This document shows, one piece after another, positions 7,726 to 13,236 of a stretch of 16,903 bases of DNA; position 1 is the stretch's first letter; every line of letters begins with the position of its first letter. The translations under genes and the position numbers were made by a program. The notes beneath the pieces are model-generated. The model had not been told where the DNA came from and did not search any database. It was given only the letters and a program-made list of their open reading frames with translations. This DNA comes from Proteobacteria bacterium UBA1673 (GTDB lineage: Bacteria; Pseudomonadota; Gammaproteobacteria; Comchoanobacterales; Comchoanobacteraceae), in NCBI GenBank assembly GCA_002320385.1, contig DCKN01000118.1:1-16903 (forward strand). The letters are read 5' to 3'.

Positions 7726-7754
7726 TTGACTGTGTTGATTTTATTAGATATTAT
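7726..7754 (+). promoter_or_regulatory. Promoter for rpoS
   Basis: TTGACT (7726-7731, five of six), a 17-base spacer and TATTAT (7749-7754, five of six). Transcription would start near 7761, giving a leader of only about 20 bases that contains the GGAGG ribosome-binding site at 7770-7774. This leader is far shorter than the long structured rpoS leader of enteric bacteria, if no upstream promoter is used. Confidence 0.6.
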
Positions 7755-7781
7755 GAAATTGTTAAATACGGAGGTTTAATG

Positions 7782-8690
7782 ATGGTGAAAACTAATGTCA
7801 ATGGAAAGACAAAAATTGGTGCTGATTCGGCTTCAGTGAGCGCAGACCCAGTAATTACATATCTTAATGCGATTTCTGGGTTTAAGTCGCTTGATAAGGA
7901 TGAGGAGCGCATTTTATTTGAACAATATCGTGATGGTAATCAAGCTGCTTATAACAAGATCGTTGAAGCAAATCTTCGTCTGGTCGTAAAGGTTTCAAGA
8001 CGTTACATCGGTCGTGGCATCGCTATGCTTGATTTAATCGAAGAGGGTAATCTAGGGCTGTTGCATGCGATTAAAAAGTTTGAGGTTGAGCGAGGTTTTA
8101 GGTTCTCAACTTATTCTATTTGGTGGATAAAGCAATATATTGAGCGTGCGATTATGAACCAGTCTAGGCAGATTCGTTTACCGGTTCATGTTATCAAGAA
8201 GCTGACATCTTATCTCAATGCTGGATCTAAGCTTGGAAAAGGTCAATTAGAAGATGTAAGCTGTGAGGAGATCGCTAATCATTTTGATACTGAGGTTGAT
8301 AAAGTTCAGAAAATCATGAGTTACAAGTTAGATACACGGTCTTTGGATGATCTAAGTTTTACCGATTCGGATGCTTCATTGTCGTCAATGGTTGAAGATC
8401 CAAAGTCTAAAGATCCCCTACATATAGTTGGTAACGATAGTACTAAGGTTTTATTGCAACAGTGGTTAGATAAGCTAGATGAACTTGATCATGCTGTTAT
8501 TGTTCATCGTTTTGGGCTATGTGGCCATGACTCAAAAACGCTTGAGGAAGTGGGTCAAGTTGTTGGTTTGACTCGTGAGCGTGTTCGTCAGATCCAAATC
8601 CGCGCTTTATCAAAAATGCGCCGTGCAATGAATTTTTCAGGGATTGATATTTCTGAGGCTGATATGGGAGACACAGACCCTTACGTGTGA
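7782..8690 (+). CDS. rpoS: RNA polymerase sigma factor RpoS (sigma-38 type)
   Basis: A 302-residue sigma-70-family factor that would direct stationary-phase and stress transcription. Region 1.2 (ADPVITYLNAI, 21-31) is followed by regions 2.1-2.4 (about 60-125: DLIEEGNLGLLHAIKKF at 84-100, RGFRFSTYSIWWIKQYIERA at 104-123), region 3 (about 135-200) and region 4.2 with the helix-turn-helix LEEVGQVVGLTRERVRQIQ (254-272). The IERAIMNQSRQIRLPVHVIK stretch is the RpoS form rather than RpoD or RpoH, and it lacks the large RpoD N-terminal region. The HVIK lysine appears to match E. coli K173, involved in RssB-directed turnover; this is inference. GGAGG at 7770-7774 fits ATG 7782 (spacing 7) better than ATG 7779 (spacing 4). 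nlpD, the usual upstream neighbour, is absent. Confidence 0.87.
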   Translation: MVKTNVNGKTKIGADSASVSADPVITYLNAISGFKSLDKDEERILFEQYRDGNQAAYNKIVEANLRLVVKVSRRYIGRGIAMLDLIEEGNLGLLHAIKKFEVERGFRFSTYSIWWIKQYIERAIMNQSRQIRLPVHVIKKLTSYLNAGSKLGKGQLEDVSCEEIANHFDTEVDKVQKIMSYKLDTRSLDDLSFTDSDASLSSMVEDPKSKDPLHIVGNDSTKVLLQQWLDKLDELDHAVIVHRFGLCGHDSKTLEEVGQVVGLTRERVRQIQIRALSKMRRAMNFSGIDISEADMGDTDPYV

Positions 8691-8714
8691 TCAGATGCGC
8701 GTGGCGATTGATAG

Positions 8715-8744
8715 GGGATCTACAATGGGTCCCTTTTCTTTTTT
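8715..8744 (+). terminator. Rho-independent terminator after rpoS
   Basis: GGGATCT (8715-8721), loop ACAAT, then GGGTCCC (8727-8733) give a seven-pair stem with two G-U pairs, followed by the T-run TTTTCTTTTTT (8734-8744). It lies 25 bases after the rpoS stop. Confidence 0.8.
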
Positions 8745-8848
8745 ACTTATGATGCAATGACTATTGTGTTGTGCTGACACGCTATGGTGCTTGATCAGTT
8801 CCTTTTGCAAAGTATGTATCGGCAAAGCTATCAATATGAGGTGATCGT

Positions 8849-8962
8849 ATGTTTCCCATTGTTTTTAATCTTTTTGTTGAGGTAGGTAGCCTGCTTTGTC
8901 AGATTTTATTTACGATCATATTATTTTCAGGACAAGATTTGTCTAGATGTCACAGTCATTGA
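8849..8962 (+). CDS. Possible small hydrophobic peptide, 37 residues
   Basis: A short frame preceded by an unusually good ribosome-binding site, GAGGTGAT at 8838-8845, four bases before the ATG at 8849. The product starts MFPIVFNLFVEV and contains one hydrophobic stretch (about residues 2-27) with a single acidic residue, E11, followed by a short polar tail ending CHSH. It resembles a single-pass membrane peptide or a toxin-like small protein, but no family is recognised. It lies between the rpoS terminator and the htpG promoter in otherwise non-coding DNA. A weak promoter-like pair (TTGCAA 8805-8810 and TATCAA 8829-8834) would start transcription inside the ribosome-binding site, so expression is uncertain. 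Confidence 0.35.
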   Translation: MFPIVFNLFVEVGSLLCQILFTIILFSGQDLSRCHSH

Positions 8963-8987
8963 CTGCAAGTATCCCTCTATGTATGGT
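8959..8987 (+). promoter_or_regulatory. Possible vegetative promoter upstream of htpG
   Basis: TTGACT (8959-8964), a 17-base spacer and TATGGT (8982-8987). The -35 is good and the -10 moderate. It would give basal expression of htpG upstream of the heat-shock promoter. Confidence 0.35.
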
Positions 8988-9021
8988 GGATTTTATAATT
9001 TTTTTAGATTTTACAGGATAG

Positions 9022-9051
9022 CCCTTGAAATTTTTAACTTTGTCGCCAAAT
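9022..9051 (+). promoter_or_regulatory. Sigma-32 (heat-shock) promoter for htpG
   Basis: The -35 element CCCTTGAAA (9022-9030) is a full match to the sigma-32 consensus core CTTGAAA. After a 13-base spacer follows CGCCAAAT (9044-9051), a partial match to CCCCATNT. Transcription would start near 9058, about 25 bases before ATG 9083. This implies an RpoH protein encoded elsewhere. Confidence 0.75.
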
Positions 9052-9082
9052 CCTAAGATAGTCATATAAAATGGAGTCAATA

Positions 9083-11017
9083 ATGGTTGATGAACAACAA
9101 GCTACCATGCAAAGAAAAAAGTTTGCAACTGAAACAAAGCAGGTTTTAGAGCTATTTGCCAAATGGTTATATCAAAATAAAGAGATTTTTTTAAGAGAGT
9201 TGATTTCCAACGCCTCTGATGCAATTGATAAGCTTAAATTAGGCGCGCTCAAAGATGAGTCTTTGTTTGATGGTGATTCGGATCTGAAAATTTGGGTGAT
9301 GTACAACAAAGAGACTAATACCCTTACTGTCAAAGATAATGGTATCGGGATGAGTCTTGAGGAAGTGATTGAGAATTTAGGAACAATCGCAAAATCCGGC
9401 ACGAAACAATTCATAGAACGTATGTCTCAGGAACAGTCTCGTGATGCCAATGGGCAGCTGATTGGTCAGTTTGGTGTGGGCTTTTATTCAGCTTTTGTTG
9501 TATCAGAGAAGGTTGAGGTTCGTACGAGGAAAGCGGGATTGAGCGAAGCAGATGGCGTTTTTTGGTCATCGGCAGGCGTGGATGAGTACGACGTTAGACA
9601 AGACCAAGTTTCGCAGCGTGGTACTGAGATTACTATGTATCTTAAAGAAGATGCCAAAGAGTTCTTAGATGAGTTTCGTTTGAGAAAGATTATTACCACG
9701 TATTCAGATCATATCGCTTATCCTATTGTCATGTTTGTAGAAAAAACTTTGGACGCAGATAAAGAGAGTGACAAAGATGCTGAGCCGCGTAAAGAGATCC
9801 AAGAGGAAGTTGTCAACCAGGCTAATGCAATTTGGACAGTGCCGAAAAAAGAAATTAAAGATGAGGAATATGAGGCTTTTTATAAGCACGTATCCCATGA
9901 TTTCAATATGCCTTTGGCCTGGACTCATAATAAAGTTGAAGGTGGTAAATTGGAATATACTAGCTTGCTTTATATTCCGTCTGAAGCGCCTTTTGACTTG
10001 TGGAACCGCGAGTATAAGCATGGCTTGAAGCTCTATGTTCAGCGGGTTTTTATTTTGGATGATGCGAAAAATCTTTTGCCTACATATCTTCGTTTCGTTA
10101 AAGGTGTGGTTGATTCAAATGATTTGCCGTTGAATGTGTCGCGTGAGGTGTTACAGAGTAGTGCAACTGTCGACATGATACGATCTGGTTGTGTTAAGCG
10201 TGTACTTGATTTATTGGGCTATCTTGCCGAAAATGAGCCAGATAAGTATCAGAAGTTCTGGGATGCATTTGGCGCTGTGCTGAAAGAGGGTCCGGCAGAA
10301 GACTTTGCTAATAAAGATAAAATCGCCGCATTACTCAGGTTTACGAGCACCAAGTGTGATGATCAAAAACAAACTTTGTCTCTAGATGCGTACATTGAAA
10401 GAATGGCCGAAAATCAAGAGAATATCTACTATGTTACTGCAGATAGCTATCAATCCGCAAAAAATAGTCCACATCTGGAACTTTTTGAAAACAAGGGTAT
10501 TGAAGTGTTACTTTTGAGTGATCGGGTTGATGAGTGGCTGGTTTCTCGGTTGAATGAATACCAAGGTAAGAAGCTGGTGTCAATCAGTCGCGGTGATGTT
10601 GATGCGGGAGAAGACTTAAAGCTTGACGAACAAGAGGAAGAGGCTCTTAAAAAGTCTGAAGCTGACTTTGAGGATATTTTGAAACGAGCTCAAGATGTTT
10701 TAAAAGATCGAGTCAAAGAAGTTCGTTTTTCTAAGCGTCTAAAGAGTTCAGCGAGCTGTATTGTTGCTGATGAGGACGAGATGAGTTCTAACTTGCGTCG
10801 TATGTTGATTGAATCTGGTCAAAGTGTTCCTGATATGAAACCAATTTTGGAGTTGAATGTTAAACATGGTCTTTTAACGCGAATGAAGGATGAAACGCAA
10901 GACGAAAAGTTTGCTGACTTGGCGCATGTATTGCTGGATCAAGCCATACTTGCTGAAGGCGGTCAGCTTGACAATCCTGCAGCCTTTGTGAAACGTATGA
11001 ATGACCTTGTGTCGTAA
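9083..11017 (+). CDS. htpG: Molecular chaperone HtpG (Hsp90)
   Basis: A 644-residue cytosolic ATP-driven chaperone dimer that remodels client proteins late in folding and under heat stress. The N-terminal GHKL ATPase domain shows ELISNASDAIDKL (39-51; E39 is the catalytic glutamate and N43 the Mg2+ ligand), KDNGIGMS (84-91), the lid GTIAKSGTKQF (100-110) and GQFGVGFYSAF (128-138). The middle domain has RVFILDDAKNLLPTYLRFVK and DLPLNVSREVLQ, which carries the arginine that contacts ATP. A dimerisation domain follows. A charged linker rich in D, K and E (about residues 225-245) joins the first two domains. ATG 9083 is preferred because GGAG lies five bases upstream; ATG 9071 has none. A heat-shock promoter precedes it and a strong terminator follows. 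Confidence 0.96.
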   Translation: MVDEQQATMQRKKFATETKQVLELFAKWLYQNKEIFLRELISNASDAIDKLKLGALKDESLFDGDSDLKIWVMYNKETNTLTVKDNGIGMSLEEVIENLGTIAKSGTKQFIERMSQEQSRDANGQLIGQFGVGFYSAFVVSEKVEVRTRKAGLSEADGVFWSSAGVDEYDVRQDQVSQRGTEITMYLKEDAKEFLDEFRLRKIITTYSDHIAYPIVMFVEKTLDADKESDKDAEPRKEIQEEVVNQANAIWTVPKKEIKDEEYEAFYKHVSHDFNMPLAWTHNKVEGGKLEYTSLLYIPSEAPFDLWNREYKHGLKLYVQRVFILDDAKNLLPTYLRFVKGVVDSNDLPLNVSREVLQSSATVDMIRSGCVKRVLDLLGYLAENEPDKYQKFWDAFGAVLKEGPAEDFANKDKIAALLRFTSTKCDDQKQTLSLDAYIERMAENQENIYYVTADSYQSAKNSPHLELFENKGIEVLLLSDRVDEWLVSRLNEYQGKKLVSISRGDVDAGEDLKLDEQEEEALKKSEADFEDILKRAQDVLKDRVKEVRFSKRLKSSASCIVADEDEMSSNLRRMLIESGQSVPDMKPILELNVKHGLLTRMKDETQDEKFADLAHVLLDQAILAEGGQLDNPAAFVKRMNDLVS

Positions 11018-11043
11018 ATATGTATCTGAAATGATGCGAAATG

Positions 11044-11075
11044 AAAGGGCTGCCAGTGGTGGCCCTTTTTATTTT
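11044..11075 (+). terminator. Rho-independent terminator after htpG
   Basis: AAAGGGCTGCC - AGT - GGTGGCCCTTT (11044-11068) forms an eleven-pair stem with a three-base loop and two G-U pairs, followed by further T-rich sequence to 11075. It starts 27 bases after the htpG stop. Confidence 0.9.
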
Positions 11076-11127
11076 ATGATTAACCATTGATTCAATAAGT
11101 TTTCTATCTTTTGGTTGTTTTTATGGT

Positions 11128-11158
11128 GTCTTGCATTTGCAAGACGTGTTTTTCTTTT
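11128..11158 (+). terminator. Second terminator-like hairpin downstream of htpG
   Basis: GTCTTGC - ATTT - GCAAGAC (11128-11145), a perfect seven-pair stem, followed by GTGTTTTTCTTTT. It could back up the htpG terminator or end a short independent transcript. No gene lies between the two hairpins. Confidence 0.45.
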
Positions 11159-11218
11159 GGCGCTCAGATGCTAGGAATCCCCATGGTGTATTTGAGTCAA
11201 CTTAGAGATAATGCAAAG

Positions 11219-11257
11219 GCGGTAGCATGCGATTGATATTTGTTGTGATGCTACCGC
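11219..11257. repeat. Perfect 10-bp inverted repeat, 19-base loop
   Basis: GCGGTAGCAT (11219-11228) is mirrored by ATGCTACCGC (11248-11257). There is no T-run on either strand side, so it does not look like an intrinsic terminator. It lies in the non-coding interval between htpG and the convergent orphan gene, 33 bases from a second, longer repeat. Confidence 0.7.
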
Positions 11258-11290
11258 TCAGGCGTTGGAGTGTTGGGGCGTTCTCGGAAC

Positions 11291-11345
11291 AATCCATTGG
11301 CCCTTATCTCATTGCTTAGTGATGTCATGGACTGGCCAATGGATT
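11291..11345. repeat. Perfect 12-bp inverted repeat, 31-base loop
   Basis: AATCCATTGGCC (11291-11302) is mirrored by GGCCAATGGATT (11334-11345). On the plus strand only four T residues follow, and on the minus strand none, so it is a poor terminator. It ends 16 bases before the stop of the minus-strand orphan gene. It may be an mRNA 3'-end structure, part of a small RNA, or a dispersed repeat. Confidence 0.7.
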
Positions 11346-11361
11346 TTGATGTTGACGGTGC

Positions 11362-11907
11362 CTAATTGTCTTTGAGTTGCTTGAGTAACTTAATGTATAA
11401 ATTTATGTCTGTCTTCTTGATGCTTTCTAAAGAACTATTTAGACTTTTGAGGGTGTCTTGATGCTTTAGCTGGCGTAGCTTTGTGATTTTTTGAGAAATG
11501 GCTATCTCGATTTCTTTGCACTTTTCTTGCATTGTGCTATGGATATCTTGAATAATGCTCATGTAGATACGACTTGCGTATTTTCCCGTGTGAATAATCG
11601 TGTTATTGATTTCGATGTGTTCTTTTAGGACGTTTTTGATTTCGTCGATGAACTTCATAAGGCCTTTGTGCTCGTACAAAGCTGATCTTTCGTCAGTGAT
11701 GATGTTTTCGATGTGTTTGGCCATCTGTACTGTTGCTTGGTAGAGTTGTTTATCGGTGTAGTTGCGCATCGATCTTCGATCCATGCTCAGTTCTTTGATG
11801 GTGATATTTGATTTTGAAAAGCAGGGGATATTGCTTCGATAAACTCGTTTAAACTCGTTTATTTTTTCTAAGATATGGCTTCTAAATTCTGATAATTGGT
11901 GTTGCAT
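11362..11907 (-). CDS. Helical protein of unknown function, 181 residues
   Basis: Not recognised. The protein is rich in K, I, N, E and S, without a signal peptide or membrane segment. Most of it should be alpha-helical: helices about 1-22, 50-75, 80-105 and 115-150, the last with heptad-like spacing (CKEIEIAISQKITKLRQLKH, 134-153) suggesting a coiled coil. Two Ser/Lys-rich stretches follow to the C-terminus. It is AT-richer in codon choice than the neighbouring enzymes, as expected for a fast-evolving or acquired gene. It lies 72 bases downstream of fis on the same strand and has its own possible promoter with a perfect TATAAT. No Shine-Dalgarno precedes the ATG. In a host-associated bacterium an effector or a small cytosolic scaffold is possible, but nothing in the sequence shows this. 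Confidence 0.6.
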   Translation of the reverse strand: MQHQLSEFRSHILEKINEFKRVYRSNIPCFSKSNITIKELSMDRRSMRNYTDKQLYQATVQMAKHIENIITDERSALYEHKGLMKFIDEIKNVLKEHIEINNTIIHTGKYASRIYMSIIQDIHSTMQEKCKEIEIAISQKITKLRQLKHQDTLKSLNSSLESIKKTDINLYIKLLKQLKDN

Positions 11908-11939
11908 GTTTTTGTTATCTATGTATTGTTATGTTGCTG

Positions 11940-11968
11940 ATTATACAGTGTTATTATTAAGAGTTGAT
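11940..11968 (-). promoter_or_regulatory. Possible promoter for the 181-residue orphan gene
   Basis: On the minus strand a perfect -10 TATAAT (11945-11940) follows a weak -35 ATCAAC (11968-11963) with a 17-base spacer. Transcription would start about 26 bases before the ATG. The weak -35 suggests dependence on an activator or read-through from fis. Confidence 0.45.
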
Positions 11969-11979
11969 TAAATGTTTTC

Positions 11980-12222
11980 TTAAAGTTCTTTTTTAATTCT
12001 TTCGATTTTCCGTCTCAGCGTAATCCTACTTAGGCCAAGTATTTTTGCTGTTTTTGACAGGTTGCCGTTGGTTTGACTTAGGATTGTTTCAATCAGGGGT
12101 TGTTCGACTTTCTGAATGATAATTTCGTGAAGATTATTGGGCAAAAAACCTTGATGCTTATCAAGATAGGATTTCAGTATGCTAGCGATGGCATGGTTAA
12201 GTGAGTCGCTACTTTGGGTCAT
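11980..12222 (-). CDS. fis: Fis-family nucleoid-associated DNA-binding protein
   Basis: An 80-residue protein with the Fis-type C-terminal helix-turn-helix: VEQPLIETILSQTNGNLSKT (39-58) continues into AKILGLSRITLRRKIERI (59-76), close to the E. coli Fis pattern of QPLLDMVMQYTRGN followed by MGINRGTLRKKL. The N-terminal 35 residues would form the dimerisation region, somewhat shorter than in E. coli (98 residues). Fis bends DNA and controls rRNA, growth-phase and, in Legionella, effector genes. It usually follows dusB; here it does not, which suggests a stand-alone or paralogous Fis. ATG 12222 is chosen over TTG 12240 because the predicted transcription start is near 12242. The same domain ends NtrC-type activators, but no AAA+ region is present. 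Confidence 0.8.
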   Translation of the reverse strand: MTQSSDSLNHAIASILKSYLDKHQGFLPNNLHEIIIQKVEQPLIETILSQTNGNLSKTAKILGLSRITLRRKIERIKKEL

Positions 12223-12248
12223 ATTTCTGAAAGTGGTCAATTTTTGTC

Positions 12249-12277
12249 ATGATAAATAAAGTAATTCCTTAAATCAA
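12249..12277 (-). promoter_or_regulatory. Sigma-70 promoter for fis
   Basis: On the minus strand: -35 TTGATT (12277-12272), a 17-base spacer and -10 TATCAT (12254-12249). Transcription would begin near 12242. It is back-to-back with the fmdB promoter, with 21 bases between the two -35 boxes. Confidence 0.6.
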
Positions 12278-12298
12278 GTCATGATGTGTCTGTGGTGC

Positions 12299-12327
12299 TT
12301 GAACTTTTTTTGTTTATCATTTATGAT
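12299..12327 (+). promoter_or_regulatory. Sigma-70 promoter for the fmdB-DUF502-aspS operon
   Basis: TTGAAC (12299-12304), a 17-base spacer and TATGAT (12322-12327). Transcription would start near 12334, about 23 bases before the GTG of fmdB. Confidence 0.65.
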
Positions 12328-12356
12328 GTTGAAAAATTTTGCTTTTAAGGATTTTT

Positions 12357-12578
12357 GTGCCGATTTATGAATACAAATGTGCGGATTGCGAACATGAATT
12401 TGAGGTGTGGAGGAAAATGAGTGATCAAACCCCTGTTACTTGTCTTCATTGTATGTCAGATCGTACGGAACAGCTTTTGTCGATGAGTTCTTTTCAGTTG
12501 AAAGGTTCTGGATGGGCGCACGATAGTTATGGCGTCAATGCGCCGAATACGGATGCGTCTAATGACGCTGATGCATAA
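12357..12578 (+). CDS. FmdB-family zinc-ribbon protein
   Basis: A 73-residue protein opening with the family signature MPIYEYKCADC and two CxxC knuckles (C8/C11 and C29/C32) that should bind one zinc ion. A region with LKGSGWA (48-54) follows, also typical, and then a polar tail. The GTG at 12357 is preferred because AAGGA lies five bases upstream and it restores the canonical MPIYEY start. The family is named after an Amycolatopsis/Methylophilus regulator of formamidase or methanol genes, but its function in proteobacteria is not established. It is commonly the first gene of a block with a DUF502 protein and aspS, as here, 19 bases before the next gene. Confidence 0.88.
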   Translation: MPIYEYKCADCEHEFEVWRKMSDQTPVTCLHCMSDRTEQLLSMSSFQLKGSGWAHDSYGVNAPNTDASNDADA

Positions 12579-12597
12579 ATTGTTTTTGGAGTAAGAC

Positions 12598-13236
12598 GTG
12601 AAGCAATATCTCACCACGGGTATTTTAATTTGGGTTCCAATTTTAATGACTTATTTGGTTTTACGCGCCATTTTCAATATCGGTGATTATGCGTTGCTAC
12701 TGATCCCTGAAGCATACCAACCGAGCGCGCTGTTTGGTGTCAGCATTCCAGGTTTTGGTTTATTAATCATATTTTTAGTACTTGTTCTGACGGGATTGCT
12801 ATTTCGTAATATGTTTGGTGAGTATTTGGTTTCGTTGTCTGAGCATATCGCGGCAAAGGTTCCAATTGTTAGTAGCGTTCACAATGGTGTAAGACAAGCA
12901 TTGCGGATGATTTTCACTACTAACAAATCTTTTCAGGAAGTTGTATTGGTAGAGTATCCAAGGCGAGATGTTTGGAGTGTTGCTTTTGTTACAAACCGGC
13001 AGTCTGCACATGGTATTTTTACAAAAGACACGCTTACGCTTTTTATTCCAACGACTCCAAATCCAACATCTGGTTATGTCTTTATTGTAGATGCTGACCA
13101 GGTTAAACCGTTGGACATGAGCGTTGACGAAGCAGTGAAATTTGTGATTTCTCTGGGCACGGTCGATGGTATTGGGTTGCGTACAAGGGAAGATGGGCAA
13201 CAAAAGGAGAAACGAGATAATGACGATGCAAAATAA
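12598..13236 (+). CDS. DUF502 family inner-membrane protein
   Basis: A 212-residue protein with two N-terminal membrane helices (about 5-26 and 50-72), the second with FGLLIIFLVLVLTGLLF. A cytoplasmic or periplasmic soluble domain follows, containing KVPIVSSVHNGVRQAL (87-102), the most conserved part of DUF502, and FIPTTPNPTSGYVFIV (149-164). GTG 12598 follows GGAG with six-base spacing. The last residues are highly charged (QQKEKRDNDDAK) and the end overlaps the start of aspS, so the genes are translationally coupled. Function is unknown; gene order with fmdB and aspS is widely conserved in proteobacteria. Confidence 0.88.
   Translation: MKQYLTTGILIWVPILMTYLVLRAIFNIGDYALLLIPEAYQPSALFGVSIPGFGLLIIFLVLVLTGLLFRNMFGEYLVSLSEHIAAKVPIVSSVHNGVRQALRMIFTTNKSFQEVVLVEYPRRDVWSVAFVTNRQSAHGIFTKDTLTLFIPTTPNPTSGYVFIVDADQVKPLDMSVDEAVKFVISLGTVDGIGLRTREDGQQKEKRDNDDAK

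Noticed and set aside
7719..7781. Longer rpoS starting at TTG 7719
   Set aside because: It would begin upstream of the predicted promoter; GGAGG at 7770-7774 marks the later ATG.
9704..10021. 105-codon minus-strand frame inside htpG
   Set aside because: Lies entirely over a conserved part of htpG, with no ribosome-binding site or domain.
11123..11236. 37-codon frame in the htpG-orphan interval
   Set aside because: No ribosome-binding site, and it runs through the hairpin at 11128-11145 and the first arm of the inverted repeat.
13166..13219. Upstream TTG/ATG extension of aspS
   Set aside because: Would add 18 residues not found in AspRS proteins; AGGAG at 13205-13209 marks ATG 13220 as the start.
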